A DNA stretch of 64,000 nucleotides from Nisaea acidiphila (GTDB taxonomy: Bacteria; Pseudomonadota; Alphaproteobacteria; Thalassobaculales; Thalassobaculaceae). The notes under the pieces are model-generated. The model worked only from the letters and a program-made list of their open reading frames with translations, did no database searches and had not been told where the DNA came from. The position numbers and the translations under genes are program-made. Positions 15,800 through 24,304 of the stretch are shown piece after piece. The DNA is taken from contig NZ_CP102480.1 in the NCBI RefSeq assembly GCF_024662015.1, positions 1,336,501-1,400,500 of the forward strand. The letters run 5' to 3'. The first letter of the stretch is position 1. The number at the start of each line of letters is the position of its first letter.

Positions 15800-18090
15800 A
15801 GAAACAACGACCGACACCGGCCCAATTGACGCAATTCGGACACGACCTCCTCGGTCCGATCGTCAATCTCTATTTCCTAAGACTGCACGCCCATCTTCTG
15901 CAAACGGATCCGGTAGCGGACCGCATCCTGTTCCTGCTCCGCGCCGGACTGCGTCTGAAATCCCTCTACGAGATATGGCTCGCATGCAGGGACCTGGCGT
16001 TGCAGGAGCATGTTCATTTACTTCGCACCTCGCGGCTGATGGCCGTCAAAGGCACCTATGCGGCCAGCCCCTCCCTCGCCCTGACCGCCCTTGGCTCAGA
16101 GCTCGAAGGAGAACCGCTCGACCGGATCGTGCGTGGCCTGCTGCGCGCGGAACAATCCCGGGAGACGCCACTCTCCATCCCGGAAGTACCCCCGCAGCCG
16201 CTGCACGATTTCCTCCAATCAGACGCTCCGACAGCGGAGCGGGTGCGCCGGCATCTGCGCCGTCAGTCACGCCTCTTTGCCGATTATGTCGAAGCCGTCG
16301 CAGGCTCTGCCGAACGGCTGCTCTTGATCGACACGGGATGGCGCGGCACGCAACAGCTCCTGTTCGAGCAGGCGTTCGACGATTGGCATTGGTCCGGGCT
16401 CTATTTCGGCTGCATCGGGCGCGCCAGCATATCGGGCGAACAGCCCGCGGCGATGACCGGGCTGATGTTCGACACCCCGCTCTTCGACCCGGACCAGCCC
16501 GCCTCCATTCTGCTGCAGCACCGGCACCTGATCGAAAGCGTTTTCGAGCCAAACGTTCCATCGATCGAGCGCATCGACCACAGCGATATAGATCGCGCCA
16601 GAAAAGGACGCTCCGAAACGATTAGGGAGAAACGGCTTGCGGACCCCGCCTTTGACGGCGTGTGCGCCTATCTCCGGAAGTTTGCGACGGCATCTCCCAC
16701 GGAAGCCCTGGACCGCTACGAGGGCGCATTGCGGTCTCTGTCGCGCCTGATCTCGGAGCCGGACACGGCGGCAATCGCGTTGCTGGCCCGCAAACCGCGC
16801 TCGCTCGATCTCGGCCGGACCGGCGCCGTCGGCGCTCTCCTGCCGGCATGCGACAGGTTTCCGGAAGACAGTCCGGAGCAAAGAGTCGAGGACTCGCTCT
16901 GGCCTCCCGGTCAGGCCGCGCTCGAATTCAGCGGACAGCGCCGCCTGCGCGTGCAGCGCCGCTTGCTCGAAAAGATAACGCTGCCCGCCGCTCCGAAGAC
17001 CGAAGACCGTGTCGCAATCGTCACCCGGACAAAGGATCGTCCGCTCCTGTTCCGGCGCGCCGCCGAGAGTGTTTCCCGCCAGAGCTACGGTAACTATGTC
17101 TGGGTGGTGGTGAATGACGGCGGAGACCCGGGTCCCGTCCGGGACATCCTCTCGGAAACAGCAATCGACCCGGCCCGCATCCTCTTTTGCTCCTTCGACG
17201 ACAGCCAGGGCATGGAGGCCGCCTCGAACGCAGGCATCCGGAATAGCCGGTCCGACCTGATCGTGATCCACGACGACGACGACAGCTGGGAGCCCGACTT
17301 CCTTGCCCGAACAGTCGGCTTCCTCGGCGAGCATGAGGCTCTCTATGACGGCGTGGTCACGCACAGTACCCACGTGACCGAGGAAATCAGCAACGGCTCT
17401 GTCATCGAACGCGATCGCAAGCCGTTCAATGGCTGGCTCTCGACCGTCCAGCTCGCGGAAATGGCTGTCGCCAACAGTTTCCCGCCGATCGCCTTCCTCT
17501 ATCGCCGCGCACTCTGGGAGCGGCTCGAGGGATATGACGAGAGCCTGCCGGTGTTGGGGGACTGGGACTTCAATCTGCGCTTCCTGCTGGAAGCGGATAT
17601 CGGCGTTCTGGATGCGCCGCTTGCCAACTACCACCACCGCACCGGCACGACGGCAAAGGACACTTACGCAAACTCCGATCTCGCGGCCAGAAATCCGCAT
17701 ATCGCCTACAACGCGCTAATCCGGAACAAGTATCTGCGCGGCGGGGCGGCTGACCCGAAGCTCCGGGCGCTGGCCTCGCTGATGGGAGATGCCTATCTGC
17801 AGGAAGACCTCCGCGCGCGGATCGAATCCGTCAGGCCGGCGGCGATGCGGCCGGGAACCTGTGAGGACGTCGCGGCCTTGAGATCCCGCCTCACGGCGCA
17901 GCGGAACGAACTGCACCGTGGCCGGATCCTGCTGCATATGACCGTCTCGGAGATCATTCGCTCCCGCGGGCTCTCGATCGGCGTCGACGAGATGATCCGG
18001 CAGCTATCCGGCCTTGCCGACGAATATGCCGAGACCGCCGGATTATCCGCCTCCACCGGACGGCAAGCGGACTGGACCGGGTCGAGATGA
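15796..18090 (+). CDS. fusion of COG5610 C-terminal module with GT2 glycosyltransferase
   Basis: This 764-residue protein has two parts. Residues 1-390 match the C-terminal module of COG5610 HAD-type proteins (RILFLLRAGLRLKSLYEI at 43-60 and LLLIDTGWRGTQQLLF at 175-190). Residues about 405-640 are a family 2 glycosyltransferase: VAIVTRTKDRPLLFRRAAES and the HDDDD metal/nucleotide site at 492-496, with a later LGDWDFNLRFLLEAD acceptor-side motif. The C-terminal 120 residues are helical. The gene overlaps the HAD gene (ATGA) and ends with an ATGA overlap with a methyltransferase gene. Together they probably modify a surface sugar or an exported protein, but the acceptor is unknown. Confidence 0.85.
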   Translation: MKKQRPTPAQLTQFGHDLLGPIVNLYFLRLHAHLLQTDPVADRILFLLRAGLRLKSLYEIWLACRDLALQEHVHLLRTSRLMAVKGTYAASPSLALTALGSELEGEPLDRIVRGLLRAEQSRETPLSIPEVPPQPLHDFLQSDAPTAERVRRHLRRQSRLFADYVEAVAGSAERLLLIDTGWRGTQQLLFEQAFDDWHWSGLYFGCIGRASISGEQPAAMTGLMFDTPLFDPDQPASILLQHRHLIESVFEPNVPSIERIDHSDIDRARKGRSETIREKRLADPAFDGVCAYLRKFATASPTEALDRYEGALRSLSRLISEPDTAAIALLARKPRSLDLGRTGAVGALLPACDRFPEDSPEQRVEDSLWPPGQAALEFSGQRRLRVQRRLLEKITLPAAPKTEDRVAIVTRTKDRPLLFRRAAESVSRQSYGNYVWVVVNDGGDPGPVRDILSETAIDPARILFCSFDDSQGMEAASNAGIRNSRSDLIVIHDDDDSWEPDFLARTVGFLGEHEALYDGVVTHSTHVTEEISNGSVIERDRKPFNGWLSTVQLAEMAVANSFPPIAFLYRRALWERLEGYDESLPVLGDWDFNLRFLLEADIGVLDAPLANYHHRTGTTAKDTYANSDLAARNPHIAYNALIRNKYLRGGAADPKLRALASLMGDAYLQEDLRARIESVRPAAMRPGTCEDVAALRSRLTAQRNELHRGRILLHMTVSEIIRSRGLSIGVDEMIRQLSGLADEYAETAGLSASTGRQADWTGSR

Positions 18091-18959
18091 GCATGGGCAA
18101 ACTTACATCGAGCGCCTTTCTACACGCGCCGCGGGACAGCTCTCATGCGATGGAAGACCGGTTGAAACGGGTACGTACGGCTCTTGCGAGCTGCACAGGA
18201 CTGGACCGGAACCAATTGCCGCCGGACAACATGATCAACCGGATCGGATATTCGGGGGTTCCACAGTTCCTTGCCGCGCAGAGTATCCATTTCGAGGAGA
18301 TGGTACAGCGCGGCCGGATCGAGCCGGACGAAACGGTGCTCGATCTCGGCTGCGGTTGCGGCCGGCTTGCCACTCCCTTCGCCCAATATCTCGACGGCGG
18401 CACCTATATCGGGATCGACGTCTGGCGCGAGGCGCTCGACTGGTGCCGCGGTACGGTCAAGGCCCGCAGCGGCACAATGCGCTTCATCGAGCGGGAAACC
18501 GTGAACAAATACTCTTTCGAGATCCGAAAGCCGATCTCCCGAAACAGCTATCACCTCTCCGAACTCCAGCACGAACAGATCGGTTTCGCCTTCGCGATCT
18601 CGCTCTTCACCCAGTTGCAGCAGCGCGACAGCCTCAGCTATCTGTCAGAGCTCGCGCGCGTCCTAAAACGGAACGCTTGCGCCTATCTCACCGCCCATGT
18701 GATCGACGACTTCTTCTTCGATTACGTCCGCCGAACCGGACGGCACCGCGCAGCAACCCAGGAAGAACCAGGTTGCTACTACGCCTATGAGGGGCAGGAG
18801 TTTTTCGCAGGCTACACGTACCGTACCTGGACCCGCATGATCGAGGACAGCGGCCTCAGGATCGTCGGATACGAGCCCGGTCATTGGGCCGGGAAACCAG
18901 GAGCTTTACATCATCAGGACACGTTTCTGGTGATCCCGCTGGGCTACAGAAAAGAATAA
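18087..18959 (+). CDS. class I SAM-dependent methyltransferase
   Basis: The 290-residue product has motif I VLDLGCGCGRLATPF (84-98), followed by IGIDVWREAL (motif II with acidic ribose contact) and FAFAISLFTQL (post-I/motif III), the signature of a Methyltransf_11/25 enzyme. It starts inside the GT2 fusion gene stop (ATGA at 18087) and so is translationally coupled to it. The substrate is unknown; in this setting a sugar or lipid hydroxyl, or a surface protein, is plausible. The RTX gene begins 37 bases after its stop. Confidence 0.88.
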   Translation: MSMGKLTSSAFLHAPRDSSHAMEDRLKRVRTALASCTGLDRNQLPPDNMINRIGYSGVPQFLAAQSIHFEEMVQRGRIEPDETVLDLGCGCGRLATPFAQYLDGGTYIGIDVWREALDWCRGTVKARSGTMRFIERETVNKYSFEIRKPISRNSYHLSELQHEQIGFAFAISLFTQLQQRDSLSYLSELARVLKRNACAYLTAHVIDDFFFDYVRRTGRHRAATQEEPGCYYAYEGQEFFAGYTYRTWTRMIEDSGLRIVGYEPGHWAGKPGALHHQDTFLVIPLGYRKE

Positions 18960-18996
18960 CCGGCGCCGGCCCGGCGGCAATTGGGGGAGGTGAGAC

Positions 18997-19977
18997 ATGG
19001 CATCGCTGCCCGGAGGGTTCGACCCGGCATTGAACCTGAATATCGATACCGAACAGAGCATTCTGATCCGGGATTTCCTGGACCAGATCGGCGTTTCGGA
19101 AAGCTCCGTCGAAGAATTCACAGCTCCGGGCTCCGACGTGGCTGATGGAAGCGAGGGGCTGACGCCTGTGCTTCTTCCGGCAGACATGCCCTATGCCGCT
19201 GCCAACGTGGCCGCCGACCAGCAGATTTCGATCATATTGAATCCCGATGCGTCCGACGGATCGGTCCTGATCATCCAGGGCGAAGGTCATGCCCGAATCC
19301 GCGGCGGCGACGGGAACGACAAGATCCAGGGCGGCAGCGGCAACGATACCGTCACCGGCGGCCTCGGAGACGACCAACTCCGCGGCGGCGCGGGAGACGA
19401 TGAGGTCTTCGGAGGCATCGGCGACGATCTCATCTACGGCAACAAGGGCAATGACACCATCGGCTCCGACGAAGGTGCGGACAGATTCTTCGGCGGCCAG
19501 GGCAATGACGAGATCGCCGGTGGCAACGATGACGATATCCTGGCCGGAAATCGGGATGCCGACTTGCTCTACGGCAATTCCGGCTTCGACATTCTTTACG
19601 GCAACCAGCAGGACGACACGCTCTTCGGCGGCGCCGGCGACGATACCCTCTATGGCGGCCAGAACGCGGACACGCTGATCGGTGGACGGGGAGACGATGC
19701 TCTCCACGGAAATCTCGGGGGAGACCAGTTCGTTTTCCAGAGCAACAGCGGGGTCGACGTCATTTACGACTTTGTTGCCGGTACCGATATGATCCTCGTC
19801 GCCTCGAACATCAACGGGCTGCAGGTCACCGAAGCCAGCGATCTGTTGGACCGGATATCGAGCGATGCGACCGGAAATGCGGTGATCGATTTCGGCAGCG
19901 GAAACCTTGTCACGATCGACGGGTTGAGCGCGACCGATCTCGCAAACGACATTGCCTCTTACATCACGATCAACTGA
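18997..19977 (+). CDS. RTX (hemolysin-type calcium-binding) repeat protein, likely type I secreted
   Basis: The 326-residue protein has an N-terminal non-repeat part (1-100), then about 14 glycine/aspartate-rich nonapeptide RTX units (GGxGxDxUx; for example GGSGNDTVT, GGAGDDTLYGG) over roughly 102-245, and a C-terminal tail (246-326) typical of type I secretion signals (FDFGSGNLVTIDGL-like ending, then TIN). No signal peptide is seen. RTX repeats bind calcium after export and fold the protein outside the cell. The type I secretion ABC and HlyD genes begin 88 bases downstream, so this is the likely cargo. No enzymatic domain is recognisable. Confidence 0.9.
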   Translation: MASLPGGFDPALNLNIDTEQSILIRDFLDQIGVSESSVEEFTAPGSDVADGSEGLTPVLLPADMPYAAANVAADQQISIILNPDASDGSVLIIQGEGHARIRGGDGNDKIQGGSGNDTVTGGLGDDQLRGGAGDDEVFGGIGDDLIYGNKGNDTIGSDEGADRFFGGQGNDEIAGGNDDDILAGNRDADLLYGNSGFDILYGNQQDDTLFGGAGDDTLYGGQNADTLIGGRGDDALHGNLGGDQFVFQSNSGVDVIYDFVAGTDMILVASNINGLQVTEASDLLDRISSDATGNAVIDFGSGNLVTIDGLSATDLANDIASYITIN

Positions 19978-20065
19978 GGAAGGGCAGACCGTTCGCAACG
20001 GACTCGCATACGACCACAACCGGAAGATGTAAATTTTTAGTGGTTTTATCGGTGGATATTTCACT

Positions 20066-21808
20066 ATGAACAGCACCGCTCCAGACGCCGGATCGTACGA
20101 TCCGGCCGCCCGCTTACTTCTCGCGAAATGCGCTCCAGGGCTGGCGCTCGGCCTGGCTCTGAGTTTCGCCATTTCGCTGACGATGTTCATTCCGCCGCTC
20201 TATATGTTGAAGCTTTTTTCCGACGTCACGACCAGCGGAAGCATCGCGACAGTGACCGGCCTCTCGATCCTGGCTCTGGGTGCCGTGCTGCTGTTCTGCG
20301 TCCTCGATTACCTCCGACACTGCACATATCACCGCCTCGCCGCCTGGTTTGCGCTCCGGTTGGGAGAACAGATGCTCGAGCCGATCGCGGCCCGTGCACT
20401 CGACCGTTCCGAAACCGCGACCGGGTTGATCGGCGACGTCAATCTCGTACGGGATTTCGTCTCGGGCGGCGCCCTCACCGCCGGTCTTGAGCTGGTCTGG
20501 ACGCCCATGTTCTTTTTCGCGCTCTTCCTTCTGCACCCCTATTTCGGCTGGCTCGGGCTCGCCTCCGGAGCCGGGCTGCTGACACTGGCCATCGTGAATG
20601 AATTGCTTACCCGGCGGGCCGCTGCGGAAACGACCGCGAGAGCAGGCGCCGCCTATCGGGAAATCGGCAGCGCCCTGAACTTCCCGGAGACCCTGGAAGC
20701 GATGGGCATGCTGCGCCGCCTGGGCGGGCGCTGGCGGAAGCTGAACCTCGCGATGATTACGGCAAACATCCGCTGCGCCCACCGGCATTCCATATCGATG
20801 AGTGCGGCCAAGGGGCTCCGCATGAGCCTGCAAATCGCCGTGTTCGGCGGCGGCATGCTGCTGGTGATCGATCAGTCGGCGAGCGTCGGGACCTTGATCG
20901 CGGCCTCCATCATCCTGGTCCGCGCGCTTGCCCCGTTGGAGCAGTTGCTCGACCGCTGGCGGCTATGGGGCGCCGCCGGTGGCGCCATGCGTAGATTGAG
21001 TAAAGCGCTGGACATGCCGCCGAGGATCGTGCGCGGGACGATGACGCTGCCCCGGCCCTGCCGGTCGCTGGACCTGAAGAGGGTTGTTTTCGTCCCGCCG
21101 GGCAGCAGGCAACCTGTCATCCGGGGCGTCTCTCTCCACCTGGAATTTGGCAGCTTCGTTTGTATCGCGGGCGCTGCAGCTGCGGGAAAGACGACCTTGC
21201 TTAAACTCATCGCAGGGATGTGGGTGCCGTCCGCAGGGGCGCTGACCCTCGACGGTCATGACACGCACAGTTGGAACCGCGAGAATTTCGGGCGCCATGT
21301 CGGCTACCTGCCGCAATCGCTGCAACTCTTCGGTCCGAGCGTTCGCGCGGCCATTACGCGGCTGTCCGAAGACACGTCGGATCAAGTCATCGAAGCGGCA
21401 AGACGCGCCGGTATCCACGACGCGATCGGCCGCCTGCCGAAAGGCTACGACACGGACCTCGACACCGCCCTGCCATTGTTGAGCGACGGGCAGCGCCAGC
21501 AACTCGCCATCGCGCGCGCCTTCTATGGAAGTCCCGCCTTGCTCCTGCTAGACGAACCGGACGCAAGCCTGGACCAAGCTGCGGCCCAGGCGCTCGCTGC
21601 CAGTCTGCGCGCCTTCGCGAGGCAGGGACATCTCGTGCTCGTCTCCAGCCATAGAACGGACATGCTGCGGGCGGCCGATACAGTCGTTCTGCTCGACCAG
21701 GGAAGCGTCCTCAAGATCGCTTCGCCGCGCCCCGTATCCCAACAACGGGAGCTTCCCCTCCAGGCAATTCCGGAGATGGCCCCCACCCCGGAAACGGTCG
21801 AGGCATGA
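20066..21808 (+). CDS. type I secretion system permease/ATPase (PrtD family)
   Basis: The 580-residue protein has a transmembrane domain with about six hydrophobic segments (within 20-300) and a C-terminal ATPase. Walker A is GAAAAGKTTLLK at about 369-380, the Q-loop is VGYLPQSLQLF, Walker B is LLLLDEPDASLD and the H-loop is VLVSSHRT. The ABC signature is LSDGQRQQLAIARA, with Asp where LSGGQ has Gly. It lacks an N-terminal peptidase domain, as expected for PrtD-type exporters of RTX proteins. It partners with HlyD next door and an outer-membrane TolC not found in this window. The GTP/ATP site otherwise looks intact. Confidence 0.93.
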   Translation: MNSTAPDAGSYDPAARLLLAKCAPGLALGLALSFAISLTMFIPPLYMLKLFSDVTTSGSIATVTGLSILALGAVLLFCVLDYLRHCTYHRLAAWFALRLGEQMLEPIAARALDRSETATGLIGDVNLVRDFVSGGALTAGLELVWTPMFFFALFLLHPYFGWLGLASGAGLLTLAIVNELLTRRAAAETTARAGAAYREIGSALNFPETLEAMGMLRRLGGRWRKLNLAMITANIRCAHRHSISMSAAKGLRMSLQIAVFGGGMLLVIDQSASVGTLIAASIILVRALAPLEQLLDRWRLWGAAGGAMRRLSKALDMPPRIVRGTMTLPRPCRSLDLKRVVFVPPGSRQPVIRGVSLHLEFGSFVCIAGAAAAGKTTLLKLIAGMWVPSAGALTLDGHDTHSWNRENFGRHVGYLPQSLQLFGPSVRAAITRLSEDTSDQVIEAARRAGIHDAIGRLPKGYDTDLDTALPLLSDGQRQQLAIARAFYGSPALLLLDEPDASLDQAAAQALAASLRAFARQGHLVLVSSHRTDMLRAADTVVLLDQGSVLKIASPRPVSQQRELPLQAIPEMAPTPETVEA

Positions 21809-23109
21809 CCGATCTCGCCACGACCCGGCTTCCGGACAGACCGCGTGTCGGGCGGCTCGCGCTCGGGGCTCTGCTGGCGATCCTCCTTTTCGTCGCCGGG
21901 GTCGCACTCTGGAGCCGTCTGGTTCCGATAAACGCCGCGATCCTCGCCGACGGCCGCATTACCGTGCAGTCTTACAGAAAGGACATCCAGACCAGAGAAG
22001 GCGGCCGTATCGACCAGATCCTCGTAAAGGAAGGCGCTGCCGTTTCAGCCGGCGACCCGCTGCTCCGTCTCGACCCTAGTCAGGCCTGGAGCGAGCACGA
22101 CATCATCCGCGATCGGCTGATGCAGACCCTGGGACGCACTGCGCGTCTCAACGCAAGCCTGATCGGCGCCGACGCACCTGACTGGCCCGCAGAGCTGACG
22201 GGTGACCACGCCTCGCCGGAGAGTGCACGTGTCATGACGATCGAAGCCACCCTGTTCGAAGCCTGGGAGCGGGAGCGCGCGGGCAAGGAACGTGTGCTGG
22301 AGCGCAGGATCGCCGAGCTGCGCGAGGAGGCCGCCTCTCTTGCCGCGGAACTCCGCTCAACCGACCGGCAATTGCCGATGATCGAGGAGGAAACCGCCGA
22401 TGTCGCAACGCTTCTCAGCAAGGGGCTTGAGCGCAAACCGCGCCTCCTGGCCCTGAAGCGCGCTCGTGAAAGCCTCATCGGAGAGCGGAACGCGCTCCGG
22501 CGGCGCATCGCGCAGGCCGAGGAAAACCTGGCGGCGGCGAAGCTCAATCTCACCGCATTTCGCAGCCAACAGAAGACCGAGCTTGCGGAGGCCCTGACAG
22601 AGGCCTCGAATGAAATCGCCACACTCCGCCAGCAGCTGAAGAGCGCGCGCGACAGATTGCGCAACACGGAACTCCGGTCGCCGGTCGCGGGCGAAATCGT
22701 CGACCTCGCGTTTCATACCGTGGGCGGCGTGGCCGCGCCCGGCGAGACGATCATGAGCATCGTGCCCCGTGCCGACGAACTGGTGGTGGATGCCCGCGTG
22801 CGGGCGGGAGATATCGACGGGATCTATCGCGGCCAGCTCGCAGAAGTCCGGATCGGCGCCTACCGCTGGCGCAACCGCCCGCCGCTCGCCGCCCGCGTGA
22901 TCCGGGTCTCGGCCGACCTGCTGGAGGATCCGGCGACCGGGCGGCAGTATTACGAGGCCCGGCTCCGCTTCGAGGCCGGTGGCGAGACCGCCGACCTCAA
23001 GACCGGTATGGCGGCGGATATCGCCTTCCTCACCGAGGAGCGCACCGCCGCCGATTACCTTCTGGGCCCGGTCGGCCGGGAGCTGTTCCGGGGATTCCGG
23101 GAGCCTTGA
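21805..23109 (+). CDS. HlyD family periplasmic adaptor (type I secretion)
   Basis: The 434-residue product is a membrane fusion protein. It has a short cytoplasmic N-terminus, one transmembrane helix (about 18-36), a first half-motif GRITVQSYRKDIQTREGG, a long helical hairpin rich in Arg/Glu/Leu (about 145-300), and the C-terminal lipoyl/beta-barrel part with VRSPVAGEIVDLAFHTVGG and PGETIMSIVPRADELVVDARV, typical of PrtE/HlyD. The start ATGA overlaps the ABC transporter stop. It links the inner-membrane ABC transporter to TolC. Its stop is 3 bases from that of the convergent aminotransferase. Confidence 0.93.
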   Translation: MTDLATTRLPDRPRVGRLALGALLAILLFVAGVALWSRLVPINAAILADGRITVQSYRKDIQTREGGRIDQILVKEGAAVSAGDPLLRLDPSQAWSEHDIIRDRLMQTLGRTARLNASLIGADAPDWPAELTGDHASPESARVMTIEATLFEAWERERAGKERVLERRIAELREEAASLAAELRSTDRQLPMIEEETADVATLLSKGLERKPRLLALKRARESLIGERNALRRRIAQAEENLAAAKLNLTAFRSQQKTELAEALTEASNEIATLRQQLKSARDRLRNTELRSPVAGEIVDLAFHTVGGVAAPGETIMSIVPRADELVVDARVRAGDIDGIYRGQLAEVRIGAYRWRNRPPLAARVIRVSADLLEDPATGRQYYEARLRFEAGGETADLKTGMAADIAFLTEERTAADYLLGPVGRELFRGFREP

Positions 23110-23112
23110 AAC

Positions 23113-24282
23113 TCAAGCGTTGCCGGTCAGATATTCCATCGCCGCCTGGGCGCCGCCCTTCTTGTGCGGCACGCCGGCGACCGCGAGGCCCATCTCGACG
23201 CCGGAGAGCGTGCCCATCAGCATCAGGTCGTTGAAGTAACCCAGATGGCCGATGCGGAAGACCTTGCCCTTCACCTTGCCGAGACCGGAGCCGAGCGACA
23301 TGTCGAACTTGTCGAGCACCACCTCGCGGTACTTGTCGGCGTCGTGGCCGTCCGGCATCAGCACGGCTGTCAACACGGGGCTGTATTCATCTGCGTTCTG
23401 GCAGAGCACCTCGAGGCCCCAAGTCTTCACTGCGCGGCGGGTCGCCTCGGCCCAGCGGTCGTGCCGGGCGAACACGTTCTCCAGCCCCTCCTCCATCATC
23501 ATGTCGCAGGCCTCTTTCAGGCCGTAGAGCAGGTTGGTGGCGGGGGTGTAGGGGAACCAGCCGTCCTTGTTCATGCCGATCTGGTGCTGCCAGTCCCAGT
23601 AGGACCGGTTGATCGTCGCCTTCTCGGACGCCTTCAGCGCCTTCGGGCCAACCGCGTTGAAGCTGAGGCCCGGCGGCAGCATGAGGCCCTTCTGCGAGCC
23701 GCTGATGGTGACGTCCGCGCCCCATTCGTCGTGCCGGTAATCGGCCGAGCCGAGGCCCGAGATCGTATCGACGAGGAGCAACGCCGGATGCTTCGCCGCG
23801 TCGATCGCCTTGCGCACCGCCCTGATGTTCGAGGTGACGCCGGTCGAGGTCTCGTTATGGACGACGCAGACGCCCTTGATCTCGTGCGCCTTGTCCGCCT
23901 TCAGCCGCTCCTCGATCGCCGCCGCGTCGACGCCGTGGCGCCAGTCGCCCGGAATGACTTCCGGCTTCAGGCCGACGCGGGTCGCGAGCTCGGACCAGAG
24001 GGTGGAGAACTGGCCGGTCTCGAACATCAGCACCCGGTCGCCGGGGTTCATGGTGTTGACCAGAGCCGCTTCCCAGGCGCCGGTGCCGGAGGACGGGAAG
24101 ATCACCACCGGGCATTCGGTCTTGAAGATCGGCTTCACCTTCGCCAGCACCTCGTTCGCCAGCTTCTGGAACTCGGGGCCGCGATGGTCGATGGTCGGCT
24201 GCCCGATGGCGTGCAGGATCCGGCCGGGGACATGACTCGGTCCCGGGATCTGCAGGAAATGGGGGCCGGACTTGTAGGTCAT
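23113..24282 (-). CDS. serine-glyoxylate aminotransferase-like class V aminotransferase
   Basis: The 389-residue PLP enzyme starts at ATG 24282, after GGAGAAG. It resembles serine-glyoxylate/alanine-glyoxylate transaminases: FPSSGTGAWEAALVN (62-76) holds the phosphate group, VVHNETSTGV (140-149) is the conserved substrate-side motif, and the Schiff-base lysine is K198 in SGSQKGLMLPPG. It would transfer an amino group to glyoxylate, giving glycine, with serine or alanine as donor. It follows, after 22 bases, the FAD/Fe-S dehydrogenase gene that can supply a 2-oxo acid such as glyoxylate, so the two probably act in sequence. Donor preference cannot be told. Confidence 0.9.
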   Translation of the reverse strand: MTYKSGPHFLQIPGPSHVPGRILHAIGQPTIDHRGPEFQKLANEVLAKVKPIFKTECPVVIFPSSGTGAWEAALVNTMNPGDRVLMFETGQFSTLWSELATRVGLKPEVIPGDWRHGVDAAAIEERLKADKAHEIKGVCVVHNETSTGVTSNIRAVRKAIDAAKHPALLLVDTISGLGSADYRHDEWGADVTISGSQKGLMLPPGLSFNAVGPKALKASEKATINRSYWDWQHQIGMNKDGWFPYTPATNLLYGLKEACDMMMEEGLENVFARHDRWAEATRRAVKTWGLEVLCQNADEYSPVLTAVLMPDGHDADKYREVVLDKFDMSLGSGLGKVKGKVFRIGHLGYFNDLMLMGTLSGVEMGLAVAGVPHKKGGAQAAMEYLTGNA

Positions 24283-24304
24283 TGCTCTTCTCCAGAGGAT
24301 GGGA

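Noticed and set aside
18997-19977. Regular DNA repeats read as a CRISPR array
   Set aside because: The periodicity is the 27-base RTX nonapeptide coding repeat; units are degenerate and in frame.
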